Shown one piece after another: positions 1 through 5,254 of a DNA stretch of 6,737 bases; positions within the stretch are counted from its first letter, which is position 1; each line of letters begins with the position of its first letter. The notes under the pieces are model-generated. The model was given only the letters and a program-made list of their open reading frames with translations. It had not been told where the DNA came from and made no database searches. The translations under genes and the position numbers were made by a program. This DNA comes from SAR324 cluster bacterium. GTDB lineage: Bacteria > SAR324 > JACQKK01. The stretch spans positions 1-6,737 of the forward strand of contig JACZVE010000181.1 of the NCBI GenBank assembly GCA_022572825.1. The letters are read 5' to 3'.

Positions 1-32
1 ATTACGAGTCATAACAGGCATATCGAAAAAGC

Positions 33-114
33 AACCGCAGATAAACGCCGATCAACGCCGATATAAGATGTTGATTTTATTCATATCTGTGTTTATCTGC
101 GTTCATCGGCGGTT
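33..114. repeat. Long imperfect inverted repeat built of 10-bp units
   Basis: The left arm (33-64) and the reverse complement of the right arm (83-114) agree at 26 of 32 positions, with an 18-nt AT-rich spacer (65-82). Each arm is itself a degenerate tandem array with a period of about 10 bp (units such as ACGCCGATCA and ACGCAGATAA). A transcript could fold into a long hairpin. From memory, repeats resembling 'TTTATCTGCGTTCATCTGCGG' fragments are scattered between genes in many environmental bacteria, so this looks like a dispersed intergenic repeat rather than a regulator specific to cysM. There is no T-run after it, so it is not a classical terminator. Confidence 0.75.
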
Positions 115-117
115 TTA

Positions 118-135
118 TGTAACCAAGTAGTACTA
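118..135 (-). repeat. Solo IS701-type terminal inverted repeat
   Basis: The reverse complement of these 18 bases matches the left end of the IS element at 5183-5200 in 16 of 18 positions and the right end (6625-6642, reverse-complemented) in 14 of 18. The outer four bases, CTAA at 133-136, fit the YTAR target preferred by IS701-family elements. In this orientation the element body would lie to the left. The interior sequence is not similar to the IS downstream, so this is either the end of a different element or a small non-autonomous derivative containing the hairpin at 33-114, with its other end outside the window. Confidence 0.6.
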
Positions 136-146
136 AGGGAAGATGG

Positions 147-172
147 ACACAGATTAACACGGATAAACATAT
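147..172 (+). repeat. Further block of the 10-bp repeat family
   Basis: Two to three units (ACACAGATTA, ACACGGATAA, ACATAT) match the left arm of the inverted repeat at 33-64 in orientation and period. The block lies just upstream of cysM, separated from the main repeat by the solo IS end. The TATACT at 170-175 resembles a -10 box. The best -35 candidate, TGGACA at 144-149, is 20 bases away, too far for a good sigma-70 promoter, so no promoter is called. Confidence 0.55.
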
Positions 173-216
173 ACTGGATCGTTTGAACTGATTTGCCCGC
201 ACACGGCCAATCCGAC

Positions 217-1158
217 ATGTCCCGCGCAGCCGCTACGCAATTCCCATCCCAAGCCGAACAAGTCGGGCAGAGGCTGACCGATCTTATCGGCAACACGCCC
301 CTGCTGCGGCTGGAAGGGGTGGTTCCCGCCGGCAACCTGTTCGCCAAGGCGGAATGGTGCAATCCAGGCCAGTCCACCAAGGACCGGCCCGCCTGGAAGA
401 TCATCGAGGAAGCCGAGCGCAGCGGGGCGCTGAGCTCGCAAAAGACCCTCCTGGACGCGACGTCGGGCAACACGGGAATCGGGTACGCCATGATCGGAGC
501 GGCGCGCGGATATCCTGTCTGCTTGTGCATGCCGGCAAGCGTGACGCCTTCTCGCATCGCCATTCTCAAGGCTTATGGCGCAGAACTGATTCTCACCGAT
601 CCTTCCCTGTTCTCCGATGGCGCAATTCTCAAGGCCAGGGAGCTGTACGCCGCCGATCCGGACAGGTACTTCTATGCGGATCAATACAGCAACGAGAACA
701 ACTGGAAGGCCCACTTCGAGCAGACGGGGCCGGAAATATACCGCCAGACGGGCGGGCAGGTGCGCCATTTCGTGGCCACCCTGGGCACCTCCGGGACGTT
801 CATGGGGGCGGGCCGCTTCCTGAAGCAAAAAAACCCCGCCATCCAGGTCGTCGAAGTTCAGCCGGATTCGGCCTTTCATGGCCTCGAGGGCATGAAGCAC
901 ATGGAAAGCTCGATCGTGCCCGCGTTCTACGATCCGGATTTTGCGGATCGCAAGGCCGTCGTGCGTACCGAGGCCGCCTATCAGGCGGTGGTTGAGCTGG
1001 CCCGCACGGAAGGGCTGCTGGCCGGCATTTCCTCCGGCGCGGCGCTCGTTACCGCGCGGGAGATCGCGGAGAAGAATCCGGGGGAGACGGTGGTGACGGT
1101 CTTTCCCGATGGCGGGCTAAAGTACTTGAGCGAGCGTTTTTGGAGTGATACCCTCTAG
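217..1158 (+). CDS. cysM: Cysteine synthase, CysM type (PLP-dependent)
   Basis: A 313-residue fold-type II PLP enzyme that makes cysteine (or a CysO-cysteine adduct) from an activated serine by beta-replacement in the cytoplasm. Visible motifs in order: IGNTPLLRL (24-32); NPGQSTKDRPA (49-59) with the Schiff-base lysine K55; the substrate-binding TSGNTG loop (82-87); a phosphate-binding GTSGT (190-194); GISSGAAL (270-277); and FPDGGLKYLS (296-305). The segment GLEGMKHMESSIVP (222-235) is of CysM rather than CysK type. It replaces the CysK loop and would suit O-phosphoserine with a protein thiocarboxylate donor. The immediately downstream cysO supports this. The ATG at 217 is preferred over an in-frame TTG at 193 because the family begins about here, but neither has a clear Shine-Dalgarno. 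Length is normal. O-acetylserine as substrate cannot be excluded. Confidence 0.92.
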   Translation: MSRAAATQFPSQAEQVGQRLTDLIGNTPLLRLEGVVPAGNLFAKAEWCNPGQSTKDRPAWKIIEEAERSGALSSQKTLLDATSGNTGIGYAMIGAARGYPVCLCMPASVTPSRIAILKAYGAELILTDPSLFSDGAILKARELYAADPDRYFYADQYSNENNWKAHFEQTGPEIYRQTGGQVRHFVATLGTSGTFMGAGRFLKQKNPAIQVVEVQPDSAFHGLEGMKHMESSIVPAFYDPDFADRKAVVRTEAAYQAVVELARTEGLLAGISSGAALVTAREIAEKNPGETVVTVFPDGGLKYLSERFWSDTL

Positions 1159-1212
1159 TCGGCCTGTGCCACTTTTTATCTAAATTTAACAATGCCTTAT
1201 CAGGTAAAGTCT

Positions 1213-1488
1213 ATGCCAGCGGTCATTGAAATCCCCTCTGCGTTGCAACGGTTCGTCGACAACCATGGCACGGTGGAAGTGCCCGAGGGCAGTGTGAAGG
1301 ATGCGTTCGATAACCTGATCGGTCAGTACGGGGGATTGAAGGAGCATCTATTCGACGAGCAAGGACGGATCAGGAGCTTCGTCAATATATACCTCAACGA
1401 CGAGAATATCCGGTACGAGAACAACCTGGATACGGAGGTCAGGAGCGGTGACGTGATCCAGATCGTCCCCTCTATCGCCGGAGGGTAG
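1213..1488 (+). CDS. cysO: Sulfur carrier protein CysO (ThiS/MoaD-like, ends in GG)
   Basis: A 91-residue ubiquitin-like beta-grasp protein. Its C-terminal Gly-Gly would be adenylated by a MoeB/ThiF-type E1 enzyme and converted to a thiocarboxylate that donates sulfur to CysM. Visible features are the N-terminal strand AVIEIPSALQRFV, the core FVNIYLNDENIRY and the tail IQIVPSIAGG. From memory the core and tail are close to mycobacterial CysO and closer than to MoaD or ThiS. The ATG at 1213 has AGGT seven bases upstream (1202-1205); the earlier in-frame ATG at 1192 has no Shine-Dalgarno and adds seven residues not expected in the family. The gene starts 54 nt after cysM and is probably co-transcribed. 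The activating E1 enzyme and the Mec peptidase are not in the window. Confidence 0.9.
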   Translation: MPAVIEIPSALQRFVDNHGTVEVPEGSVKDAFDNLIGQYGGLKEHLFDEQGRIRSFVNIYLNDENIRYENNLDTEVRSGDVIQIVPSIAGG

Positions 1489-1831
1489 GGTAATCCGACC
1501 CGGCAACCCGCGTTGCAATGGGCCTCATCGACAGGGGAGAATGACGGCCTGCTGCCGCGCCCCATCGGCTGGTGCTCCGGACAAACCGGCCGGCCGCGCT
1601 ACCGCTTCGTGCTTCTCGCCGCCGCCCGTATGGTCCAGCCGTACAGGTCGCTGCCCCGGCCTTATCGCCGCCGTTGATTGCGCGTCGAGAAACCTCCCCA
1701 TACAATGCGATTGCGGAGCGGGCGGAGACGGAGTTCAACTTCGGCCACGCGGGGGAGTGCCCAATTCCGAATCGTGCCGATCAAGCGATAGTGTGCAACC
1801 TCTTCATAAAAAGTCGCATTCCTGACCAAAG

Positions 1832-1855
1832 AGTGGTAAGCAAATTGCTTCCACT
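1832..1855. promoter_or_regulatory. 24-bp dyad upstream of the MBL gene
   Basis: The arms are AGTGG-T-AAGCAA and TTGCTT-CCACT around a central A: eleven base pairs with one unpaired T (1837). It lies 118 nt before the TTG start of the MBL gene. There is no following T-run, so it is not an intrinsic terminator. It could be a repressor or activator operator, or a hairpin in the leader mRNA (AAGC stem with an AAATT loop, extended by AGTGG/CCACT). No protein can be assigned to it from sequence. Confidence 0.5.
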
Positions 1856-1958
1856 ATGGGTATCGGAAAAAATCTTCAGAAATCATCCTGCGCGTGATGT
1901 CGCACCTTTATTGTATTCGCTCCTGGGTGTGTGCTTTTTGCCCCCTGCCACATGGATT

Positions 1959-1964
1959 GAGGAG
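1959..1964 (+). promoter_or_regulatory. Shine-Dalgarno GAGGAG for the TTG start
   Basis: GAGGAG lies eight bases before the TTG at 1973. This is the strongest ribosome-binding site on the + strand of the window and decides the start of the MBL gene at a non-ATG codon. Confidence 0.75.
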
Positions 1965-1972
1965 CCACAATT

Positions 1973-3376
1973 TTGAGTAATCCATCGGACCCGGGCGTTC
2001 AACTGCACAAGTTGACCGAAGGGACGTTCCTGTATTGTTCCGCACAGGGCAACATTCTGTTCGGCTGCCCGCCGGAGATTCTCAAGCGGATTCTTTCGCT
2101 TCATCTTCCCATGCCGGACACGGTCGTCGTTCCGGAAAAGCTGCACCATTTTCATTCGTCGCAGGCGTCGCTGGAGTTTCCCCTGTATCACTTTCTGTTT
2201 GTTCAGCGGGGCCTGGAGCGCAAACGGCCCTTTCAGGTGGTTGCCACGCCTCGCCAATGTGAAGGGCTGGCCGAACTGCTCCGCGTGACAGTGGTGGGCC
2301 CGACGGCGGAGCAGATGATCGAGGCCGGCACCCCAGCGCACAGGGCAAAGGAGCTATACCGGGAAACCACGCACATGGCCTTGAAGAATCCCGATAACGC
2401 GGGCAAGCCCTACACGATCAAGGAGATGATCAACTTTTTCCCGGCCAGGCAGGGGGAGCGCTGCCAGGTTTATCCAGCCCGCGAATCGCTGGCAGCCCTA
2501 TTCATCGAGCGTGTCGACGGCGCCCGTTTTCGCGTGTTGTATGGCGAGGACGCCTACGACATCGACATGACCGTCACGGAAGAACACGTCCCCAATTACA
2601 AGATCCGTCACCAACCGTTCGATAAGGCCGCCGGCCAGTTCAAGCTGATCGTGCTGGGCCGAAGCAACGGGTTCGATCCCAACGATCCGGCCAACGGCTA
2701 TCTATTGAATATCGACGGCAGGACCGTGCTTTGGGATTGCCCGGCCTATCTCCACCAACACCTGCGGGCATTGAAGCTGGACGCGACGGCCATTGACGCG
2801 TTCATCCTTTCCCACGTTCACGAGGATCATATCGACACCACCGAGTCCCTGCGCGACCCGCCCTTTGAGCTGTACACGACGCCGGAAGTGTATTACAGCC
2901 TGCTGGTCAAGTTGTCCGGGGTGTTTGGATGTTCCATGGACGAGGCCAAGCGGTTTCATAACTGGCACCCCATCGACATCGACCGCCCGACGATGGAGAT
3001 CGCCGGCGCCACGTTCCAGTTCTTTCACGGCGTCCACGCCATTCCGAGCCTGGGCGCGCGCGTCCACAAGGAAATCGACGGGCGCAAGGGATTGCTGCAC
3101 ATTTCCGGCGACCACCTGGCGCTCCAGATGCTGGACCGGATGTACGAGGCCAAAGGCATCTCCAAGAAGCGCTACGACCAGGTGATGGGCCTGCTGGATG
3201 GACGGGAAACCCTGGTGCTGATCGACGCCGGCGGTGGCCCGATTCACGGCGACTTCCGCGACTACCTGGATTACAGGGGCCGCGTCGCCTATATGCACAC
3301 CGGTCTGATCCCGAACGGGCTGCCGGAAGGAAAGCAACTCGTTACGTCGGGACAGGTGTTGGACGTATTGGAATAG
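1973..3376 (+). CDS. MBL-fold metallo-hydrolase, probable tandem-domain protein
   Basis: A 467-residue cytoplasmic protein with no signal peptide. The C-terminal half (about 222-467) is a metallo-beta-lactamase domain: ILSHVHEDHID (278-288) gives the HxHxDH dinuclear metal motif (H281, H283, D285, H286). Later candidate ligands are H355 (HAIPSLG), D380 (SGDH) and H425 (GGPIHGD) or H442 (MHTG). The N-terminal half (about 15-110) seems to be a decayed copy of the same fold: GNILFGCPPEILKRI (26-40) parallels GRTVLWDCPAYLHQHL (249-264), and RPFQVVATPRQ (85-95) parallels PPFELYTTPEV (296-306), but no HxHxDH is present. The substrate is unknown; the fold includes thiolesterases, persulfide dioxygenases, nucleases and lactonases. 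Start is TTG at 1973 with a good Shine-Dalgarno. It is downstream of cysO across 484 nt, so probably a separate transcript. It is convergent with tatA. Confidence 0.85.
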   Translation: MSNPSDPGVQLHKLTEGTFLYCSAQGNILFGCPPEILKRILSLHLPMPDTVVVPEKLHHFHSSQASLEFPLYHFLFVQRGLERKRPFQVVATPRQCEGLAELLRVTVVGPTAEQMIEAGTPAHRAKELYRETTHMALKNPDNAGKPYTIKEMINFFPARQGERCQVYPARESLAALFIERVDGARFRVLYGEDAYDIDMTVTEEHVPNYKIRHQPFDKAAGQFKLIVLGRSNGFDPNDPANGYLLNIDGRTVLWDCPAYLHQHLRALKLDATAIDAFILSHVHEDHIDTTESLRDPPFELYTTPEVYYSLLVKLSGVFGCSMDEAKRFHNWHPIDIDRPTMEIAGATFQFFHGVHAIPSLGARVHKEIDGRKGLLHISGDHLALQMLDRMYEAKGISKKRYDQVMGLLDGRETLVLIDAGGGPIHGDFRDYLDYRGRVAYMHTGLIPNGLPEGKQLVTSGQVLDVLE

Positions 3377-3429
3377 CGGCGCCGGACCCACGGAAAGGGC
3401 ACGGCGGGCGTACGGCAGGGCAGGGGGGA

Positions 3430-3445
3430 GCGCCTCTTCAGGCGC
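3430..3445. other. Short GC hairpin between convergent MBL gene and tatA
   Basis: GCGCCT, loop CTTC and AGGCGC form a perfect 6-bp stem overlapping the tatA stop codon (3438-3440). It lies in the 61-nt convergent gap after the MBL gene. There is no T-run on either strand, so it is at best a weak bidirectional terminator or an mRNA 3'-end stabiliser. Confidence 0.3.
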
Positions 3446-3641
3446 CTGGAATCTCCGGTTTCTCGGAGGATTCGCTGTCCTTGTCTTCTTCCCCCGATTT
3501 CTCCGCCCCCTTCATGCTCTTGCTGAAATTCGTAATCATCTTCCCCACTCCCTCACCCAATTGAGGGAGCCGGGTGGCACCAAACACAACCACTATGATC
3601 AGCAGGATGATGATCAATTCCTGCATGCCTAGACCGAACAT
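3438..3641 (-). CDS. tatA: Twin-arginine translocase subunit TatA
   Basis: A 67-residue inner-membrane protein, the pore-forming subunit of the Tat pathway that exports folded proteins recruited by TatBC. The order is typical: a short N-terminus MFGLGMQE with the conserved polar residue E8, one transmembrane helix (about 9-20, rich in Ile, Leu and Val), the FG hinge (20-21), an amphipathic helix (RLPQLGEGVGKMITNFSKSMKG, about 24-45) and a short charged cytoplasmic tail ending in a Glu/Ser/Lys-rich stretch. The ATG at 3641 has GAGGA five bases upstream (3647-3651 on the complement); the internal ATG at codon 6 lacks one. It stands alone here, without tatB or tatC next to it, as often seen for tatA in non-enterobacteria. 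TatE naming would be equivalent. No functional link to its sulfur-gene neighbours is evident. Confidence 0.93.
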   Translation of the reverse strand: MFGLGMQELIIILLIIVVVFGATRLPQLGEGVGKMITNFSKSMKGAEKSGEEDKDSESSEKPEIPGA

Positions 3642-4090
3642 CGATTTCCTCGATTCAAGTCAGCACTCCCGAGTGGAACCGCAGGCATGATCTCTGGAAG
3701 CGCTGTACCCTTATTCTCCTGTTGACGGATCATATACCCCGCTCAAAGGGGAAGTCTAGTACTTCGCGTCAAAATTCCGCGCAGGCGCTCCCCGATGGCG
3801 CCCCTTGGCGCTGCCTCTTGATGGCGCTCCTTAGGCTGCGCCGGTGGGCGGCACCGGCCGGCGGCGCCGCTTGATTATGGCCATCAATCCCGATACACAG
3901 ACAGGGCGCTTAGCCGGCGCACGCCGGCAGAAGGCACTTGCACCGGCCAGGGGTTCGCGCAGCCTCGACGGGTTGTGCCAATGATCGCAGGGGGTGTGCG
4001 ACCTCGCGCGGGGCTCGCTCCCTGATCGGCAGTTCGGCGGCGGCTGTTTCCATCCGTGTGCGCCCTATCCATTGAGGCCGTAATTTCCCG
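3642..4090. other. 449-nt divergent intergenic region
   Basis: It separates tatA (-) from the TPP decarboxylase genes (+) and should hold both promoters, but no sigma-70 pair with good spacing is clear. TTGACG at 3722-3727 (+) lacks a matching -10, and TATATGAT on the - strand (3730-3737) lacks a good -35. The right half (3780-4050) is very GC-rich. It contains two imperfect copies of a GATGGCGC(C/T)CCTT unit at 3794-3814 and 3820-3840 (26-bp period), a 7-bp hairpin GCCGGTG/CACCGGC (3840-3858), and the dyad at 3913-3928. A 5-bp dyad GAAGT/ACTTC lies at 3751-3765. No gene is supported. Confidence 0.45.
3913..3928. promoter_or_regulatory. GC-rich 16-bp dyad upstream of TPP genes
   Basis: GCCGGCG-CA-CGCCGGC is a perfect 7-bp inverted repeat with a 2-bp centre, 162 nt before the start of the alpha subunit gene. 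A perfect repeat of this length in GC-rich DNA may be chance. It could be an operator, but nothing else in the sequence supports that. Confidence 0.25.
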
Positions 4091-4594
4091 ATGCAGTGGC
4101 CCAACACCATCGTCCATGTCCTCAAAAAGTACGACGTCAGGTTCATCAACTACGTGCCCGACGCCATGGGGGAACGCCTGCTGAAAATCGTCCGCGACGA
4201 TAAGGACTTCGACGTCCTGCCCCTTACGCGGGAGGAGGAGGGCGTGGGGGTGGTGTGCGGCCAGTCCCTCGCCGGCCGGCGGGGCGTGCTGCTGATGCCC
4301 ACCTCCGGCATCGGCAACTCGATCAATGCCATCGCATCGCTGCCGATTCCCTATCGCATCCCGGTGCCGATGATCATCGGCTTCCGGGGCGACCTGGGCG
4401 AGTTCAATGCCACGCAGGTCATGATGGGCCAGGCCCTCCCCGATATCCTGCGCGCCCTGCGCATCCCTTACTTCACGCTCAGGCGGGAGGACGAGGTCGA
4501 GGTGCTTACCGAGGGGTTCCTCCGCATCACCTACGCCACGGAAAGCCCCGCGGCCCTGTTGATCTCCACCCAGCTCGCCGGCTGGAAGGAGTAG
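4091..4594 (+). CDS. TPP-dependent decarboxylase alpha subunit, sulfopyruvate/phosphonopyruvate type
   Basis: A 167-residue protein equal to the pyrimidine-binding (Pyr) half of a thiamine-diphosphate 2-oxoacid decarboxylase, of the size of ComD, the alpha subunit of sulfopyruvate decarboxylase. The segment LTREEEGVGVVCGQSLAGRRG (45-65) carries the glutamate that activates the TPP aminopyrimidine (most likely E48), and LLMPTSGIGNSINA (67-80) is typical of ComD/phosphonopyruvate decarboxylase. NYVPDAMGERLL (20-31) matches the family's N-terminal 'PDS' segment. The expected reaction is 3-sulfopyruvate to sulfoacetaldehyde plus CO2 (or the phosphono analogue). The sulfur genes nearby slightly favour sulfopyruvate, but no phosphonate or sulfonate marker gene is present. 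Start ATG 4091 has only a distant GAGG (4074-4077). The beta gene follows after 21 nt in the same frame. Confidence 0.82.
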   Translation: MQWPNTIVHVLKKYDVRFINYVPDAMGERLLKIVRDDKDFDVLPLTREEEGVGVVCGQSLAGRRGVLLMPTSGIGNSINAIASLPIPYRIPVPMIIGFRGDLGEFNATQVMMGQALPDILRALRIPYFTLRREDEVEVLTEGFLRITYATESPAALLISTQLAGWKE

Positions 4595-4615
4595 TCCGGA
4601 GCGCTGGAAATCGCC

Positions 4616-5185
4616 ATGATGAACATGCTGGAAGCCTCCCAGGCGTTGGTGCGGCGCCTCACCGACGACGATCTCGTCGTGGCGGGCCTGGGGAACCCCA
4701 AGTACGCCCTCTTCGAAGCCAGCGACCGCGCGCGGAACTTTTACGTGTGGAACGCCATGGGCATGACGGCCTCTATCGGGCTGGGCATGGCGATGGCGCG
4801 CCCGGACAAGCGCGTGGTGATCCTGCAGGGCGATGGCTGCCTGCTGATGAATCTGGGCGCCCTGGCCACCGAAGCCTGGCGCAAGCCCCGCAACCTGGTG
4901 CACATCTGCTGGGACAATCGCATGTACGAGCTCACCGGCCAGCAGCCCACCGCCACCGCCGGCCCCGCCGACCTGGCGCGGATCGCCGAGGGCGCGGGCC
5001 TTTCCAAGGTGGAGCGCGTGGAGACCCTCCCCGCCTTCGAGGCCGCCGTGGACAGGGCCTTGAGCGAGGAGGGACCCTGGTTCATCCACGCCCTGGTGGA
5101 TTCCCGGCGCGGCAAGCTGCGCCCGCCGAAAAGCCCCACCTTCATCAAGCACCGCTTCATGACCGATCTGGGCGTGGAGCATTAG
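4616..5185 (+). CDS. TPP-dependent decarboxylase beta subunit, sulfopyruvate/phosphonopyruvate type
   Basis: A 189-residue diphosphate-binding (PP) half of a thiamine-diphosphate enzyme, matching ComE in size. The GDGCLLMNLGALATEA stretch (72-87) through WDN (99-101) forms the GDG...N Mg-diphosphate motif (D73, N101), with NAMGMTASIGLGMA (46-59) before it and YELTGQQPT (104-112) after it. It should form the active heteromer with the alpha subunit encoded 21 nt upstream; the two are surely co-transcribed. Start ATG 4616 (or 4619) has only a weak purine stretch, GGAAA at 4606-4610. The stop TAG (5183-5185) lies exactly at the left end of the IS element. Because the IS701 target TTAG includes this stop, the insertion seems to leave the protein full length. 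Related TPP lyases with other 2-oxoacid substrates are possible. Confidence 0.82.
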   Translation: MMNMLEASQALVRRLTDDDLVVAGLGNPKYALFEASDRARNFYVWNAMGMTASIGLGMAMARPDKRVVILQGDGCLLMNLGALATEAWRKPRNLVHICWDNRMYELTGQQPTATAGPADLARIAEGAGLSKVERVETLPAFEAAVDRALSEEGPWFIHALVDSRRGKLRPPKSPTFIKHRFMTDLGVEH

Positions 5186-5190
5186 TACTA
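5183..5190. other. Palindrome TAGTACTA giving stop codons on both strands
   Basis: On the + strand TAG (5183-5185) ends the TPP beta subunit; on the - strand TAG (5190-5188) is the native stop of the unshifted transposase frame. The same octamer recurs at the right IS end (6635-6642) and in the solo end (128-135). Confidence 0.7.
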
Positions 5191-5254
5191 CTTTGTTACC
5201 TTTGTCCCATCGCGGCTGCGAGCCAGGATTACAATGACCTGTTCAAACAACTCT

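Larger units (their letters stand above)
1489..1972. other. 484-nt gap without a convincing gene
   Basis: Open frames exist on both strands (about 1472-1738 minus, 1541-1825 and 1572-1976 plus), but they overlap one another, are rich in Arg, Ala, Pro and Ser, lack ribosome-binding sites and show no recognisable domain. This is expected in GC-rich noncoding DNA. The left part (to about 1790) is GC-rich and the right part is closer to balanced. It holds the dyad at 1832-1855 and the ribosome-binding site of the next gene. No intrinsic terminator is visible after cysO. Confidence 0.5.

Noticed and set aside
33..172. CRISPR array
   Set aside because: The repeat units are only about 10 bp, contiguous without spacers, and occur in inverted orientation; no cas gene is present.
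1572..1976. 134-codon + strand frame in the gap before the MBL gene
   Set aside because: No Shine-Dalgarno, no recognisable domain, biased composition, and it runs over the dyad and the ribosome-binding site of the next gene.
2702..3391. 229-codon frame on the - strand across the MBL gene
   Set aside because: Antisense to the HxHxDH-bearing domain; no motif or ribosome-binding site.
3430..3445. Intrinsic terminator between the MBL gene and tatA
   Set aside because: The stem is short and no T-run follows on either strand.
3722..3750. Sigma-70 promoter starting with TTGACG
   Set aside because: No acceptable -10 box at 16-18 bp, and the start codon of the downstream gene is over 340 nt away.
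3884..5182. Long open frame (432 codons) on the - strand opposite the TPP genes
   Set aside because: It is the antisense shadow of the alpha and beta subunits, rich in His, Gly, Ala and Arg, with no domain, while the + strand frames carry clear TPP motifs.
217..5185. A single sulfur operon from cysM to the TPP genes
   Set aside because: A 484-nt gap after cysO, an antisense tatA and a 449-nt divergent region break the set into at least three + strand transcripts.
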